Both the position numbers and the translations under genes were made by a program. Below, piece by piece: positions 1-5,248 of a stretch of 5,248 nt of DNA. The notes under the pieces were generated by a model. The model did no database searches and had not been told where the DNA came from. It saw only the letters and a program-made list of their open reading frames with translations. How positions within the stretch are numbered: position 1 is the stretch's first letter; each line of letters begins with the position of its first letter. This DNA is from an uncultured Pseudanabaenaceae cyanobacterium. Lineage in GTDB: Bacteria > Cyanobacteriota > Cyanobacteriia > PCC-9006 > JAAUQQ01. The DNA lies in NCBI GenBank assembly GCA_938015405.1, contig CALLPZ010000040.1, forward strand, positions 1 to 5,248, in the 5' to 3' direction.

Positions 1-3000
1 GCATCGCCACCGCCGAGGGTTTCGGCTTTGAGCTGGGCGCGATCGCTGATGGTGACGCTATTCTCAGCGTTGATGCTGATATTGCCACCACTGCCTGAAC
101 CGGAGGTCGAGGTAGACAGTTGGGCACCGTTTTGCAGCGTAAAGTCTTGAGCTTTGACAAGCACGGCCCCGGCGGCTCCACTGCCTGAGGTTTCGGCAGA
201 CAGACTGCCTTCGCCACTGATTGTCAATGTCTTGGGGGCCAGCAAACTGAGCTGCCCACCACTCCCGCTGCCTGAAGTGGAGGCAGACACTCGAGAGCCC
301 TCTCGAAGGTTGATCGCCAGGTTATCACTGCCGTTGGGCTGAAGCGTCAGCCTGCCCGCCTGGGCATTGCCCTGGGTTTCGGATAGCACTTGGACCGTTC
401 CAAACAGGTTCATTTCATTGGCGTTGAGATTGATATTCGCCTTGGTACCGTCTTCGTTGGCGGGGGGATTTGCAGTGGCAGTGGCGGTGGTGCTGAGGGT
501 CGTGCCTTGATCGATGGTGAGACGATCCGTCGTAACGCTCACATTGCCTGCGGAACCCGTAGCGCTAGTTTGAGCGGTGAGGATGCCTTTCCCTCGGATG
601 TTGATCGCCTCAGGAGCGGTAAGGATGAGGTCGCCGCCAGCACCAATGCTTTGGGTTTCGGCGGTGATGGTCCCATCTTGGAGCGTGATGTCCAGACTAT
701 TGTTGCCTGGACCTGGGTTAATCGTGACGCCTCCGGCATTTCCTTTTGCAGTTGCGTCAGCAGCTGTGGCGATTAGGCCGTTGTCCTGAATACTCAGTTG
801 AGGGGTCTGAATCTCGATTTGGCCTGCGTTGCCGAGATCGCTGGTGCGGGCCAGGAGGCCACTGTCGGAGTCGGTGATTGTGATGCGATCGCTCGCCACG
901 ACTTTAATATCACCCCCATCTCCAGCTCCCAGGGCTGATGAACTTAGCTGTCCCCCTGTCTGGAGATCGATGGACTCTACCGTGAGATCAATAGACCCTG
1001 CTTGCCCGAGGTTCTGACTGCTCACATCAATGCGCCCGCCTTCGCTAATCGTGAGTTGGCCTAAAAGGCCCGTAATTGAACCACCGCGATTGAGACTGTC
1101 TTCTAGTGCGCGCTCACTGACGGTTGAATGGAACCCGCTTTCGCAGGTGCTAGTGCAATTAGCAATAGGGGGAGTCTCACCGGTAATTAGAATTTTGCCA
1201 GGTATCTTGAGGGTTATATTGCCCCCAGGGCCATTGCCTTCGGTGCCAGCAATAAAGCGCCCGCCGTTGCGCAGCTCTAGATCTTGGGTTTCCAGAATGA
1301 TGTTGCCTGCTGTTCCGGTACCTGTATTGTTGATTCTGGTTAGAACAGAGCCTTTTTGTAGGCTGGCGGAGTCCGTCGCAATAATCGTTATATTGCCTGC
1401 AGATCCGTCGCCAAGGCTGTTGCTTTGGAAAGAGAAGTTATCTGTTTCTAGCTCCCGTACTTGGATGAGAATGTTGCCGGAATTCCCCTTCGCTCCTTCT
1501 TCAACGCTTGCGACAACGGTTCCGCCATTAGGGATCGTGAAGCGATCTCCCGTAATCGTAATATCGCCCCCTGTGCCACCCCGGACAGAACGGTTGCGAG
1601 ATTCTACCTTTGTCTTGCGGCCAAGGAGAGTAATATTCTGAGCATTCAGGAAAATATTGCCAGCACTGCCGAAGCCTTCATCTTCCACATTCGCTCCGAC
1701 AACCCCTCCATCCTCTAATCGAATATCGCCACTTCCGGCCTCAAACCTAATCGAACCTCCATTACCATTCCCACGGGAGACTGAGCTGACGCTGGATCGT
1801 TCAGAAACTTCAATATCAGGAGATTGAATTAAGATATTGCCCGCATCACCAAAACTGTCATCTTCCTGATCGGTCAGAATCTTACTTTCGTCGGTCACCT
1901 TAAAGGATTCAGTGGCGATGATCTCGATGTCGCCTCCCCCATTCTTGTCACCAATAATTGCGCCATCAGCCACTGCAAAAAGCTCTGCTTCATCACGCAT
2001 TTCGAACTCACCCGTTCGAATCGAGATATCTCCTGCAAAGGAACCGTTGTCATCCACGCTGGTGCCTACCTTGGCTTCATCTGCAAATACAACACTCTCT
2101 GAAGCGATGATGGTCAGCTTGCCAGCATTGCCTTGCCCCGAATCACGGCGCCGAGGCTCAGACTTAGACAGTAAAAAGGCCGTATCCAAGACTGCGACAG
2201 TGGCTGCCTCTAAGAGGACATCTCCAGCATTGCCCACCCCACGCGGCTCGATCGTCGATTTAACGGAAGCCTCATCCTCAATCCGAATTCGCCCGTTACC
2301 CGCTCGGATCGTCACATTTCCCGCATTCCCCTTGCCATTAGATTGGGAAGCAATGTCCGAGCCTTCCTCGCTTCGACCAAAGACCTCCACATCAGGTGAC
2401 TCAATTAAGACATCTCCAGCCTGTCCTGTGCCTTTTCTTGAAATTCTAGATTTGACCTTACCGCCATCGCTAACGCTAATGGAACCATTGGGAGCTAAGA
2501 GTGTGACCTGACCTGCATCTCCTTGCCCATCAGAGTTAGAGAGCACCTTAGAGTCATTCGCGATTGAAATCCTGGGAGATTGGATAAAAATATCTCCTGC
2601 ATTGCCAGTGCTGTCGTCACCTTGGAGGGCTAGAATTTCGCTTGCCGAATCTACTGAAAATGACTCAGTGGCTCGAATCTCAATATTTTCGGGCTGACCT
2701 GGCCCTGCCACTGTGCTATCAGAAAATGAAATGATTTTGGTCTCATCGGACATTTCAAAGATACCAGTGGTCATGGTGATACTTCCGGCAGAAGTACCGT
2801 TATCATCAACGCTGGCATCAATCAGGGTCTTATTCGCGAGGCGAATTGTGTTGGGTGCGTTAAAGGTAATATTGCCTGCATTTCCCTGGCCAGAATCACC
2901 ATTTCTGGGACGTGACGTTGACCGCACTTCAGCATTGTCAACCTCAATTTCTGGGGCCTGAATGAGAATATCTCCCGCCTGGCCGACGCCTGTGGATTCG

Positions 3001-3575
3001 ACATAACTGCGGACATAGGAGTCTGGCCCCGTAATGCTGACCTTCTCCGTGGCAGAGATCGAAATATTTCCACCATCACCAATGCCACTGGTACTGGCTT
3101 CTAGGCTGGAGCCGTCAATGATTCGGACTTGAGTGCCGTTGAGGGTTATGTCACCTGCCGTACCTGCAGCAGTTGCGCCTACATTTGTTGTGATCTCAGC
3201 GCCATTGGACAGCGTTATATTTCCTGCCTGGATGGAGATGGACCCGCCTTGTATCGCTGTGGCAGTGCCGGTGTTTTGGGAAATAAGCTTGCTTTGGTCA
3301 AGTCTCACATCACCTTGAGCTAGGAGATTTATTGAGCCCGATTTGCCTGTGGCAGAAGATACGTCGGCCTGGTTGCCTAAACTAAAGTCTTGCCGAGCAT
3401 CGACGGCTAAATCTGTACCGTTACCCGAAAACGGAGTGCTGCCTTGATCGTTGCCTTGAATGCTATCCAGGGTGATATTGCCCCCAGCTAGGACTGGATT
3501 GGGTTGGTACTGGTTCGTCAAAAAAACTTGGCCGTTGGGGGCGGCAACAGTGACGTTCCCCAGGCTTATGTCGGC
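1..3575 (-). CDS. Filamentous-haemagglutinin-like exoprotein, 3' continuation (beta-helix repeats), partial at the left edge
   Basis: This frame directly continues the secretion-domain gene after the TGA at 3576-3578. It stays open for 1191 codons to the window edge, so the C-terminus is not seen. It begins ADISLGNVTVAAPNGQVFLT, an early beta-helix segment that fits as the normal downstream part of this family. It then consists of repeating strands of the type G-N/D-A-G-N/D-I-x-I separated by about 20-35 residues, as expected for a right-handed beta-helix exposed outside the cell. It is rich in G, S, T, N, D and I, poor in aromatics, and has only two cysteines (1143-1157). It has no convincing own start: a TTG lies at 3521 and the first ATG is at 2774, neither with a clear ribosome site or signal peptide. 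Without readthrough it would not be secreted, so it is either the 3' part of a pseudogene or part of one intact protein in the living strain. Any C-terminal domain lies outside the window. Confidence 0.85.
39..46. repeat. HIP1 core octamer GCGATCGC
   Basis: This is a palindromic octamer that is strongly over-represented in many cyanobacterial genomes. Here it lies inside the exoprotein gene. Together with the other four copies it gives about one per kilobase, which supports a cyanobacterial source. Confidence 0.9.
60..300 (-). repeat. Short repeats of about 30 residues with Ser/Thr/Gly turns
   Basis: Three successive units each contain a turn related to STSGSGSGG followed by a strand and a GAQL/GSLS/GSRV-type loop. 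The turn coding segments lie near 259-290, 172-208 and 85-118. The shared plus-strand pentamer CCTGA sits at 271, 184 and 94, giving spacings of 87 and 90 bases (29 and 30 codons). The similarity is visible at the DNA level as well, which suggests newer expansion than the 251-residue modules. Confidence 0.7.
885..892. repeat. HIP1 core octamer GCGATCGC
   Basis: Second copy, within the beta-helix region of the exoprotein gene. The adjoining codons are SDRI-like on the coding strand. Confidence 0.9.
1143..1157 (-). other. Cys-x3-Cys pair (CTSTC) in a non-repeat insert
   Basis: Residues 1235-1239 read C-T-S-T-C. They sit in a segment from about 1200 down to 1050 that does not follow the G-N-A-G-N-I strand pattern: it contains GETPPIAN, then the cysteine pair, then ESGFHSTVSERALEDSLNRG. 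No other cysteine occurs from the ATG at 4859 to the left edge. In an exported protein the two would likely form a small disulphide loop. Confidence 0.75.
1203..1568 (-). repeat. Decayed and shortened third copy of the module
   Basis: Residues about 1098-1219 line up with the first half of the module: DITI, then EGAKGNSGNILIQ in the place of GVGNAGDVLLE, SAGNITIIATDS in the place of NAGKLTIIASES, and NNTGTGTAGNIILET in the place of the SVDDNG-AGDISIRT segment. The FEM and ATESF landmarks are not recognisable. The similarity ends at the cysteine-containing non-repeat segment. Some of this likeness could be the general family repeat pattern, so the assignment is less certain than for copies 1 and 2. 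Confidence 0.5.
1569..2321 (-). repeat. Tandem 251-residue module, copy 2
   Basis: The second copy, residues about 847-1097. It has GNVTI, GVGNAGDVLLE, DSGQGNAG, SVDDNG, FEM-RDE, IEIIATESF, ILTDQEDD, GDAGNILIQSP and a closing GGTGGDITI. DSGQGNAG and SVDDNG each lie exactly 753 bases from their counterparts in copy 1, ATESF and QSP 756 bases. Copies are clearly diverged between the landmarks, so the duplication is not recent. Both copies are more acidic (DD, DE, ED turns) than the Ser/Thr/Gly-rich repeats near the left edge. Confidence 0.8.
2322..3071 (-). repeat. Tandem 250-residue module, copy 1
   Basis: The first copy of a long protein-level repeat, residues about 597-846. Landmarks in order are GGNISI, GVGQAGDILIQ, DSGQGNAG, SVDDNG, an FEM followed by DE, IEIRATESF, ILALQGDD, GNAGDIFIQSP and a GxGNAG junction. 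The same landmarks come back in the same order 750-756 bases further on. The shared spacing, with only codon-sized differences, shows duplication of a whole module rather than chance similarity of beta-helix strands. Confidence 0.8.
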
Positions 3576-3578
3576 TCA
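3576..3578 (-). other. In-frame premature TGA stop codon
   Basis: The plus strand reads TCA here, which is TGA on the coding strand. The flanking protein reads VDSTSAT, stop, ADISLGNV. Family members as I remember them have a polar residue such as Ser before an ADI-like segment. A Ser codon TCA would differ from TGA by one base (C to G), though CGA, GGA, TGG or others are equally one step away. The base after the stop is G. I see no selenocysteine-type hairpin, and no slippery run at the stop itself. Confidence 0.9.
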
Positions 3579-4859
3579 GGTCGCGCTAGTGCTATCCACC
3601 GGGGCAGTCCCAAAGCCACTGCTATCTCCGCTGGTTCCTAGGGCATTGCCCAAGGCGGTTGGTGAGACGCCAGCCCGAATATCGAGGGTGGGTCGAGCGC
3701 TGCCATCAATGTCTACGACTGTGCCATCTGACTGGGCAACGGTTTCTTGGAGGAAGTCCTCCGCCACAGCACCGATCGCCGCCCCCAGAATCGTAATCGT
3801 ATCTGCCGTGACCTGGCCGCCTGCCAAAACATGGAGCGAGCTGCCTTGATAGTCCGTAAAGCTGACATCGCCCCCTGCCCGAATCACAGGATCTTTGGGG
3901 CTATTAAAGGGGCCTGGGCTTTGGTCAAGCTGTTGAACCTGGAAGCTACCACCACTGCGGAACTGAGCATCGCCATTGATGCTGTTGCCGCTGCGCAGAA
4001 TGAGGTCTCCATCAGCTCCAAGCTGGCTATTGGGGTGGCTGAGGGCAAAAATGTCGAGGCTGCGATCGCCCTGCAACAGCAGTTGTTCCCCCGCTTCTGC
4101 TACAAAGGCCGCACCCACTTGATCCCGGACTTTGAGCTGCTCGTTTGCCTGGAGGGTGAGATCTCCCCCGGCCTGGAGCTGCCCCTGGAGGTCTAGGTTC
4201 TGAGCACTCAGTTGCAAGTCTTGGCCCACCGTGAGGTTCGCCAGATTGCGAATGCTGCCCGCTCCGCTGGCCACCGTGTCACCAATGCCGCTACTCGTTC
4301 CATTGCCCCATTGCAGGCCGGGTTTAAGCGTTGTGGTTAATAGCGGCGTGGGCGAGGTTGCCGATGATGAGAGGCCGAAGCGTTGCCCATCGCTGAACTC
4401 AAAGGCGTTGGCAGTCGTACCCACAAAGGAGCCACCAATTTCCAGCGTTGCATTGGGGCCAAAGAGGATTCCCTGGGGATTGAGCAGGAAGAGGTCGGCA
4501 GGCCCCGCCACGCCCAGGAGGCCCTCAATTTGAGATGCCGTGCTGCCGGTGACTCGGCTGAAAATTTGCTCAATGCCGGATGGGTTGGCGAAGTAGACCT
4601 GTTGCCCAGCGCCAATATTGAAGTCTTGGAAGCTGTGGAAGAGATGGATGCCTCGGGCAGCGCCGCCTTGGATGAGATCGGTTGTGGCGTCACTGTTTCC
4701 GGGTCGCACGACCGAGCTTTCGTTACCCAGGCTGTTATCGGGGATGAGCTGGGCGTTGACTGGTGTGGTACCTAGGGCGATCGCTAGACCCGCAGTAAAT
4801 GTAACGGCGACCCTCCACTGAGGCTGCTGAGTTTGTGAACGTGATGCACGATGAGCCAT
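3576..4859 (-). CDS. Two-partner-secretion (filamentous haemagglutinin N-terminal) exoprotein, 5' part ended by an in-frame TGA
   Basis: This 427-residue product is the secreted (TpsA) half of a two-partner secretion system. Such proteins cross the inner membrane by Sec and the outer membrane through an FhaC/ShlB-type TpsB barrel. Residues 1-36 form a signal peptide. Residues 37 to about 187 match the TPS domain: an opening QLIPDNSLG, then IFSRVTG (99-105), DLFLLNPQGILFGPNA (122-137, containing the family's NPxG-type motif) and GGSFVGTTANAFEF. Residues about 190-427 are a Gly/Gln/Leu-rich start of a beta-helix. The ATG at 4859 is preferred because it places a basic n-region directly before the hydrophobic core; a TTG at 4928 would add 23 residues with no obvious role. 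Only a weak AGAGA precedes the ATG. Family members usually run from about 700 to over 2000 residues, so 427 is short, and the same frame continues meaningfully past the stop. Function beyond secretion (adhesion, aggregation, contact) is inference. No tpsB gene is in the window. Confidence 0.9.
   Translation of the reverse strand: MAHRASRSQTQQPQWRVAVTFTAGLAIALGTTPVNAQLIPDNSLGNESSVVRPGNSDATTDLIQGGAARGIHLFHSFQDFNIGAGQQVYFANPSGIEQIFSRVTGSTASQIEGLLGVAGPADLFLLNPQGILFGPNATLEIGGSFVGTTANAFEFSDGQRFGLSSSATSPTPLLTTTLKPGLQWGNGTSSGIGDTVASGAGSIRNLANLTVGQDLQLSAQNLDLQGQLQAGGDLTLQANEQLKVRDQVGAAFVAEAGEQLLLQGDRSLDIFALSHPNSQLGADGDLILRSGNSINGDAQFRSGGSFQVQQLDQSPGPFNSPKDPVIRAGGDVSFTDYQGSSLHVLAGGQVTADTITILGAAIGAVAEDFLQETVAQSDGTVVDIDGSARPTLDIRAGVSPTALGNALGTSGDSSGFGTAPVDSTSAT
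4062..4069. repeat. HIP1 core octamer GCGATCGC
   Basis: Third copy, within the 5' part of the exoprotein gene, coding for part of QGDRSLD. Confidence 0.9.
4299..4751 (-). other. TPS / haemagglutination activity domain coding segment
   Basis: Residues 37 to about 187 carry the conserved run of the cyanobacterial TPS domain: an opening IPDNSLG, a LFHSFQDFNIGAG segment, QVYFANPSGIEQIFSRVTG, then GLLGVAGPADLFLLNPQG, ILFGPNATLEIGGSFVGTT, and a closing LKPGLQWGNG. In the FHA family this domain folds as a capped beta-helix, is recognised by the POTRA domains of the TpsB transporter, and starts folding at the cell surface. The domain is complete and lies wholly before the premature stop. Confidence 0.88.
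4752..4859 (-). other. Signal peptide coding segment of the exoprotein
   Basis: Residues 1-36 show the three parts of a Sec signal peptide. There is a long basic and polar n-region (MAHRASRSQTQQPQWR), a hydrophobic core VAVTFTAGLAIALG at residues 17-30, and a c-region ending TPVNA before Gln37, which fits a signal peptidase I site. There is no lipobox cysteine, so the product should be released into the periplasm for TpsB-mediated export rather than lipidated. Confidence 0.85.
4777..4784. repeat. HIP1 core octamer GCGATCGC
   Basis: Fourth copy, in the signal peptide segment, coding for the LAIAL of the hydrophobic core. Confidence 0.9.
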
Positions 4860-5149
4860 GGATTCTGAGTCTCTGAGGGTGAGCAGTCCCTGTAAGTCAG
4901 TCCATTGGCCTGTCTGGGGGCAGAGCAAAGTAATAGACCTACTTAAATTTATCGAGAGACGGGGCTGGGACAGGGCGTTGGTAAGAAAATGAATTAGTTA
5001 CCTCCCTTTTTATGAGGTGTCGGTGCTTTGGCCGCTCTACGGGCTCGTTGTTAGTGGCATAAATTACTAAACAGGTCTTTCTTTCGGTGGGAAGATAGCG
5101 GGAGAGGCTTCAGTCTTGTCTGTTTTCTGTCCTGTGGGACCTTTTTGCT
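4860..5149. other. Upstream (probably intergenic) region of the exoprotein gene
   Basis: This stretch holds no gene I can support. On the minus strand the exoprotein frame stays open upstream of its ATG to a TAA at 4998-5000. The 45 codons in between look unlike a signal sequence and are probably leader. An AT-richer patch near 4930-4960 and another near 5055-5070 could hold promoter elements, but no -35/-10 pair with good spacing stands out. A weak inverted repeat, GGTAA at 4980-4984 and TTACC at 4998-5002, overlaps the end of a ribosome-site-like motif. Confidence 0.5.
5001..5010 (-). promoter_or_regulatory. Shine-Dalgarno-like AAAAGGGAGG without a usual start codon nearby
   Basis: The minus strand reads AAAAGGGAGG and then TAAC, giving a six-base GGAGGT core match to the 3' end of 16S rRNA. 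No ATG, GTG or TTG follows on this strand until the TTG at 4928. The only candidate at a usual distance is an ATT at 4992-4994, which is in frame with the exoprotein gene. It may be a remnant, part of the leader, or chance. Confidence 0.3.
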
Positions 5150-5248
5150 GTGTTCTCGATTGTTGCTGTGGGCATCGCGGTGGTGGGTTGGTGTATCGCA
5201 TTAAAACCATCGCGGGCGATCGCGTTTGGGCTAAGCCTGCTGCTGTGC
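5150..5248 (+). CDS. Possible start of a divergent membrane-protein gene, partial at the right edge
   Basis: From a GTG at 5150 the frame reads VFSIVAVGIAVVGWCIALKP and then SRAIAFGLSLLLC to the edge. This gives two hydrophobic stretches split by a short basic KPSR turn, as in the N-terminus of a membrane protein. The frame is open from just after a TAG at 5096. A weak GGGA lies about 9 bases before the GTG. Only 33 codons are visible, so no family can be named. A competing minus-strand open frame ends at a TAG at 5067-5069 but gives a low-complexity Pro/Gln/Lys/Thr-rich peptide. If real, the gene would be transcribed away from the exoprotein gene, sharing the intergenic region. Confidence 0.3.
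   Translation, partial: MFSIVAVGIAVVGWCIALKPSRAIAFGLSLLLC
5216..5223. repeat. HIP1 core octamer GCGATCGC
   Basis: Fifth copy, near the right edge, within the possible plus-strand membrane-protein start (coding RAIA there). Confidence 0.9.

Larger units (their letters stand above)
1..4859 (-). pseudogene. Composite reading of the full TPS exoprotein gene, interrupted by one stop codon
   Basis: Taken together, the two parts make one frame of 1619 codons counted from the ATG at 4859, with a single stop at codon 428 and an open left end. Codon phase is unchanged from one end to the other, so no insertion or deletion is needed, only a base substitution. No further stops or frameshifts have built up in the 1191 codons after the TGA. 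This argues that the lesion is very recent, is read through, or is an error in the assembly. I mark it as a pseudogene only in the sense of an interrupted gene. If the stop is an artefact, this is a normal large exoprotein gene. Confidence 0.55.

Noticed and set aside
1030..1641. Plus-strand open frame of 203 codons
   Set aside because: It is antisense to the well-supported exoprotein frame, and its Pro/Ser/Leu/Arg-rich reading is what the reverse of Gly/Asn/Ile repeats gives. It has no family pattern.
1912..2511. Plus-strand open frame of 199 codons
   Set aside because: Same reason: an antisense shadow of the acidic repeat modules, with no recognisable domain.
2822..3088. Minus-strand frame of 88 codons in another phase
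   Set aside because: It lies wholly inside the exoprotein frame in a different phase, and is Arg/Gln/Pro-rich with no domain.
3747..4196. Plus-strand open frame of 149 codons
   Set aside because: Antisense to the early beta-helix part of the exoprotein. The composition fits a shadow frame.
1..4859. CRISPR-like or other non-coding repeat array
   Set aside because: The regular motifs such as ATTGCC are codons of the repeated Gly-Asn-Ile strands in a continuous frame. There are no constant direct repeats with unique spacers.
4860..4928. Longer exoprotein start at the TTG at 4928
   Set aside because: It would add 23 residues (MLCPQTGQWT...) before a normal signal peptide. The ATG at 4859 gives a standard signal peptide without it.
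4980..5002. Inverted repeat GGTAA/TTACC as a terminator or operator
   Set aside because: The stem is only 5 bp with a 13-base loop and no following T-run in either direction, so it is too weak to call.
5067..5248. Minus-strand open frame ending in TAG at 5067-5069, as the tail of an upstream gene
   Set aside because: About 60 codons are open, but the reading is low-complexity (PQQQSRTQQKGPTGQK) with no family signal, and it is antisense to a more plausible hydrophobic frame. It cannot be excluded.

Overview
The window looks cyanobacterial. It carries five copies of the octamer GCGATCGC (the HIP1 core typical of many cyanobacterial genomes). Its dominant gene belongs to the large filamentous-haemagglutinin-like exoproteins that are common in filamentous and coccoid cyanobacteria. 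Genus and species cannot be told from the sequence.

Layout: almost the whole window (positions 1 to 4859) is one minus-strand reading frame. Read from right to left it holds a start codon and Sec signal peptide (4859-4752), a two-partner-secretion (TPS/haemagglutination activity) domain (about 4751-4299), a linker and early beta-helix region, and then more than 1000 codons of Gly/Asn/Ser/Thr-rich beta-helix repeats that run off the left edge. The frame is broken by a single in-frame TGA at 3576-3578. On either side of it the protein sequence reads on in the same phase, and I translated all 1191 following codons without meeting another stop. The gene as read therefore encodes a 427-residue secretion-domain fragment plus an open 3' remainder with no start of its own. 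This is a recent nonsense mutation, a sequencing error, or a recoded stop.

The repeat region is structured. A module of about 251 residues is present twice in tandem (3071-2322 and 2321-1569), with a decayed, shorter third copy (1568-1203). The third copy ends at an unusual non-repeat segment holding the only two cysteines of the visible protein (Cys-x3-Cys, 1143-1157). Near the left edge the repeats become short units of about 30 residues with a Thr-Ser-Gly-Ser-Gly turn.

Positions 4860-5248 are the upstream region. It contains a strong Shine-Dalgarno-like motif with no canonical start codon at the right distance. At the right edge there may be the beginning of a divergent plus-strand membrane-protein gene. 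No TpsB outer-membrane transporter, RNA gene, mobile element or CRISPR array is visible. The plus-strand open frames across the big gene are antisense shadows of its repetitive composition.
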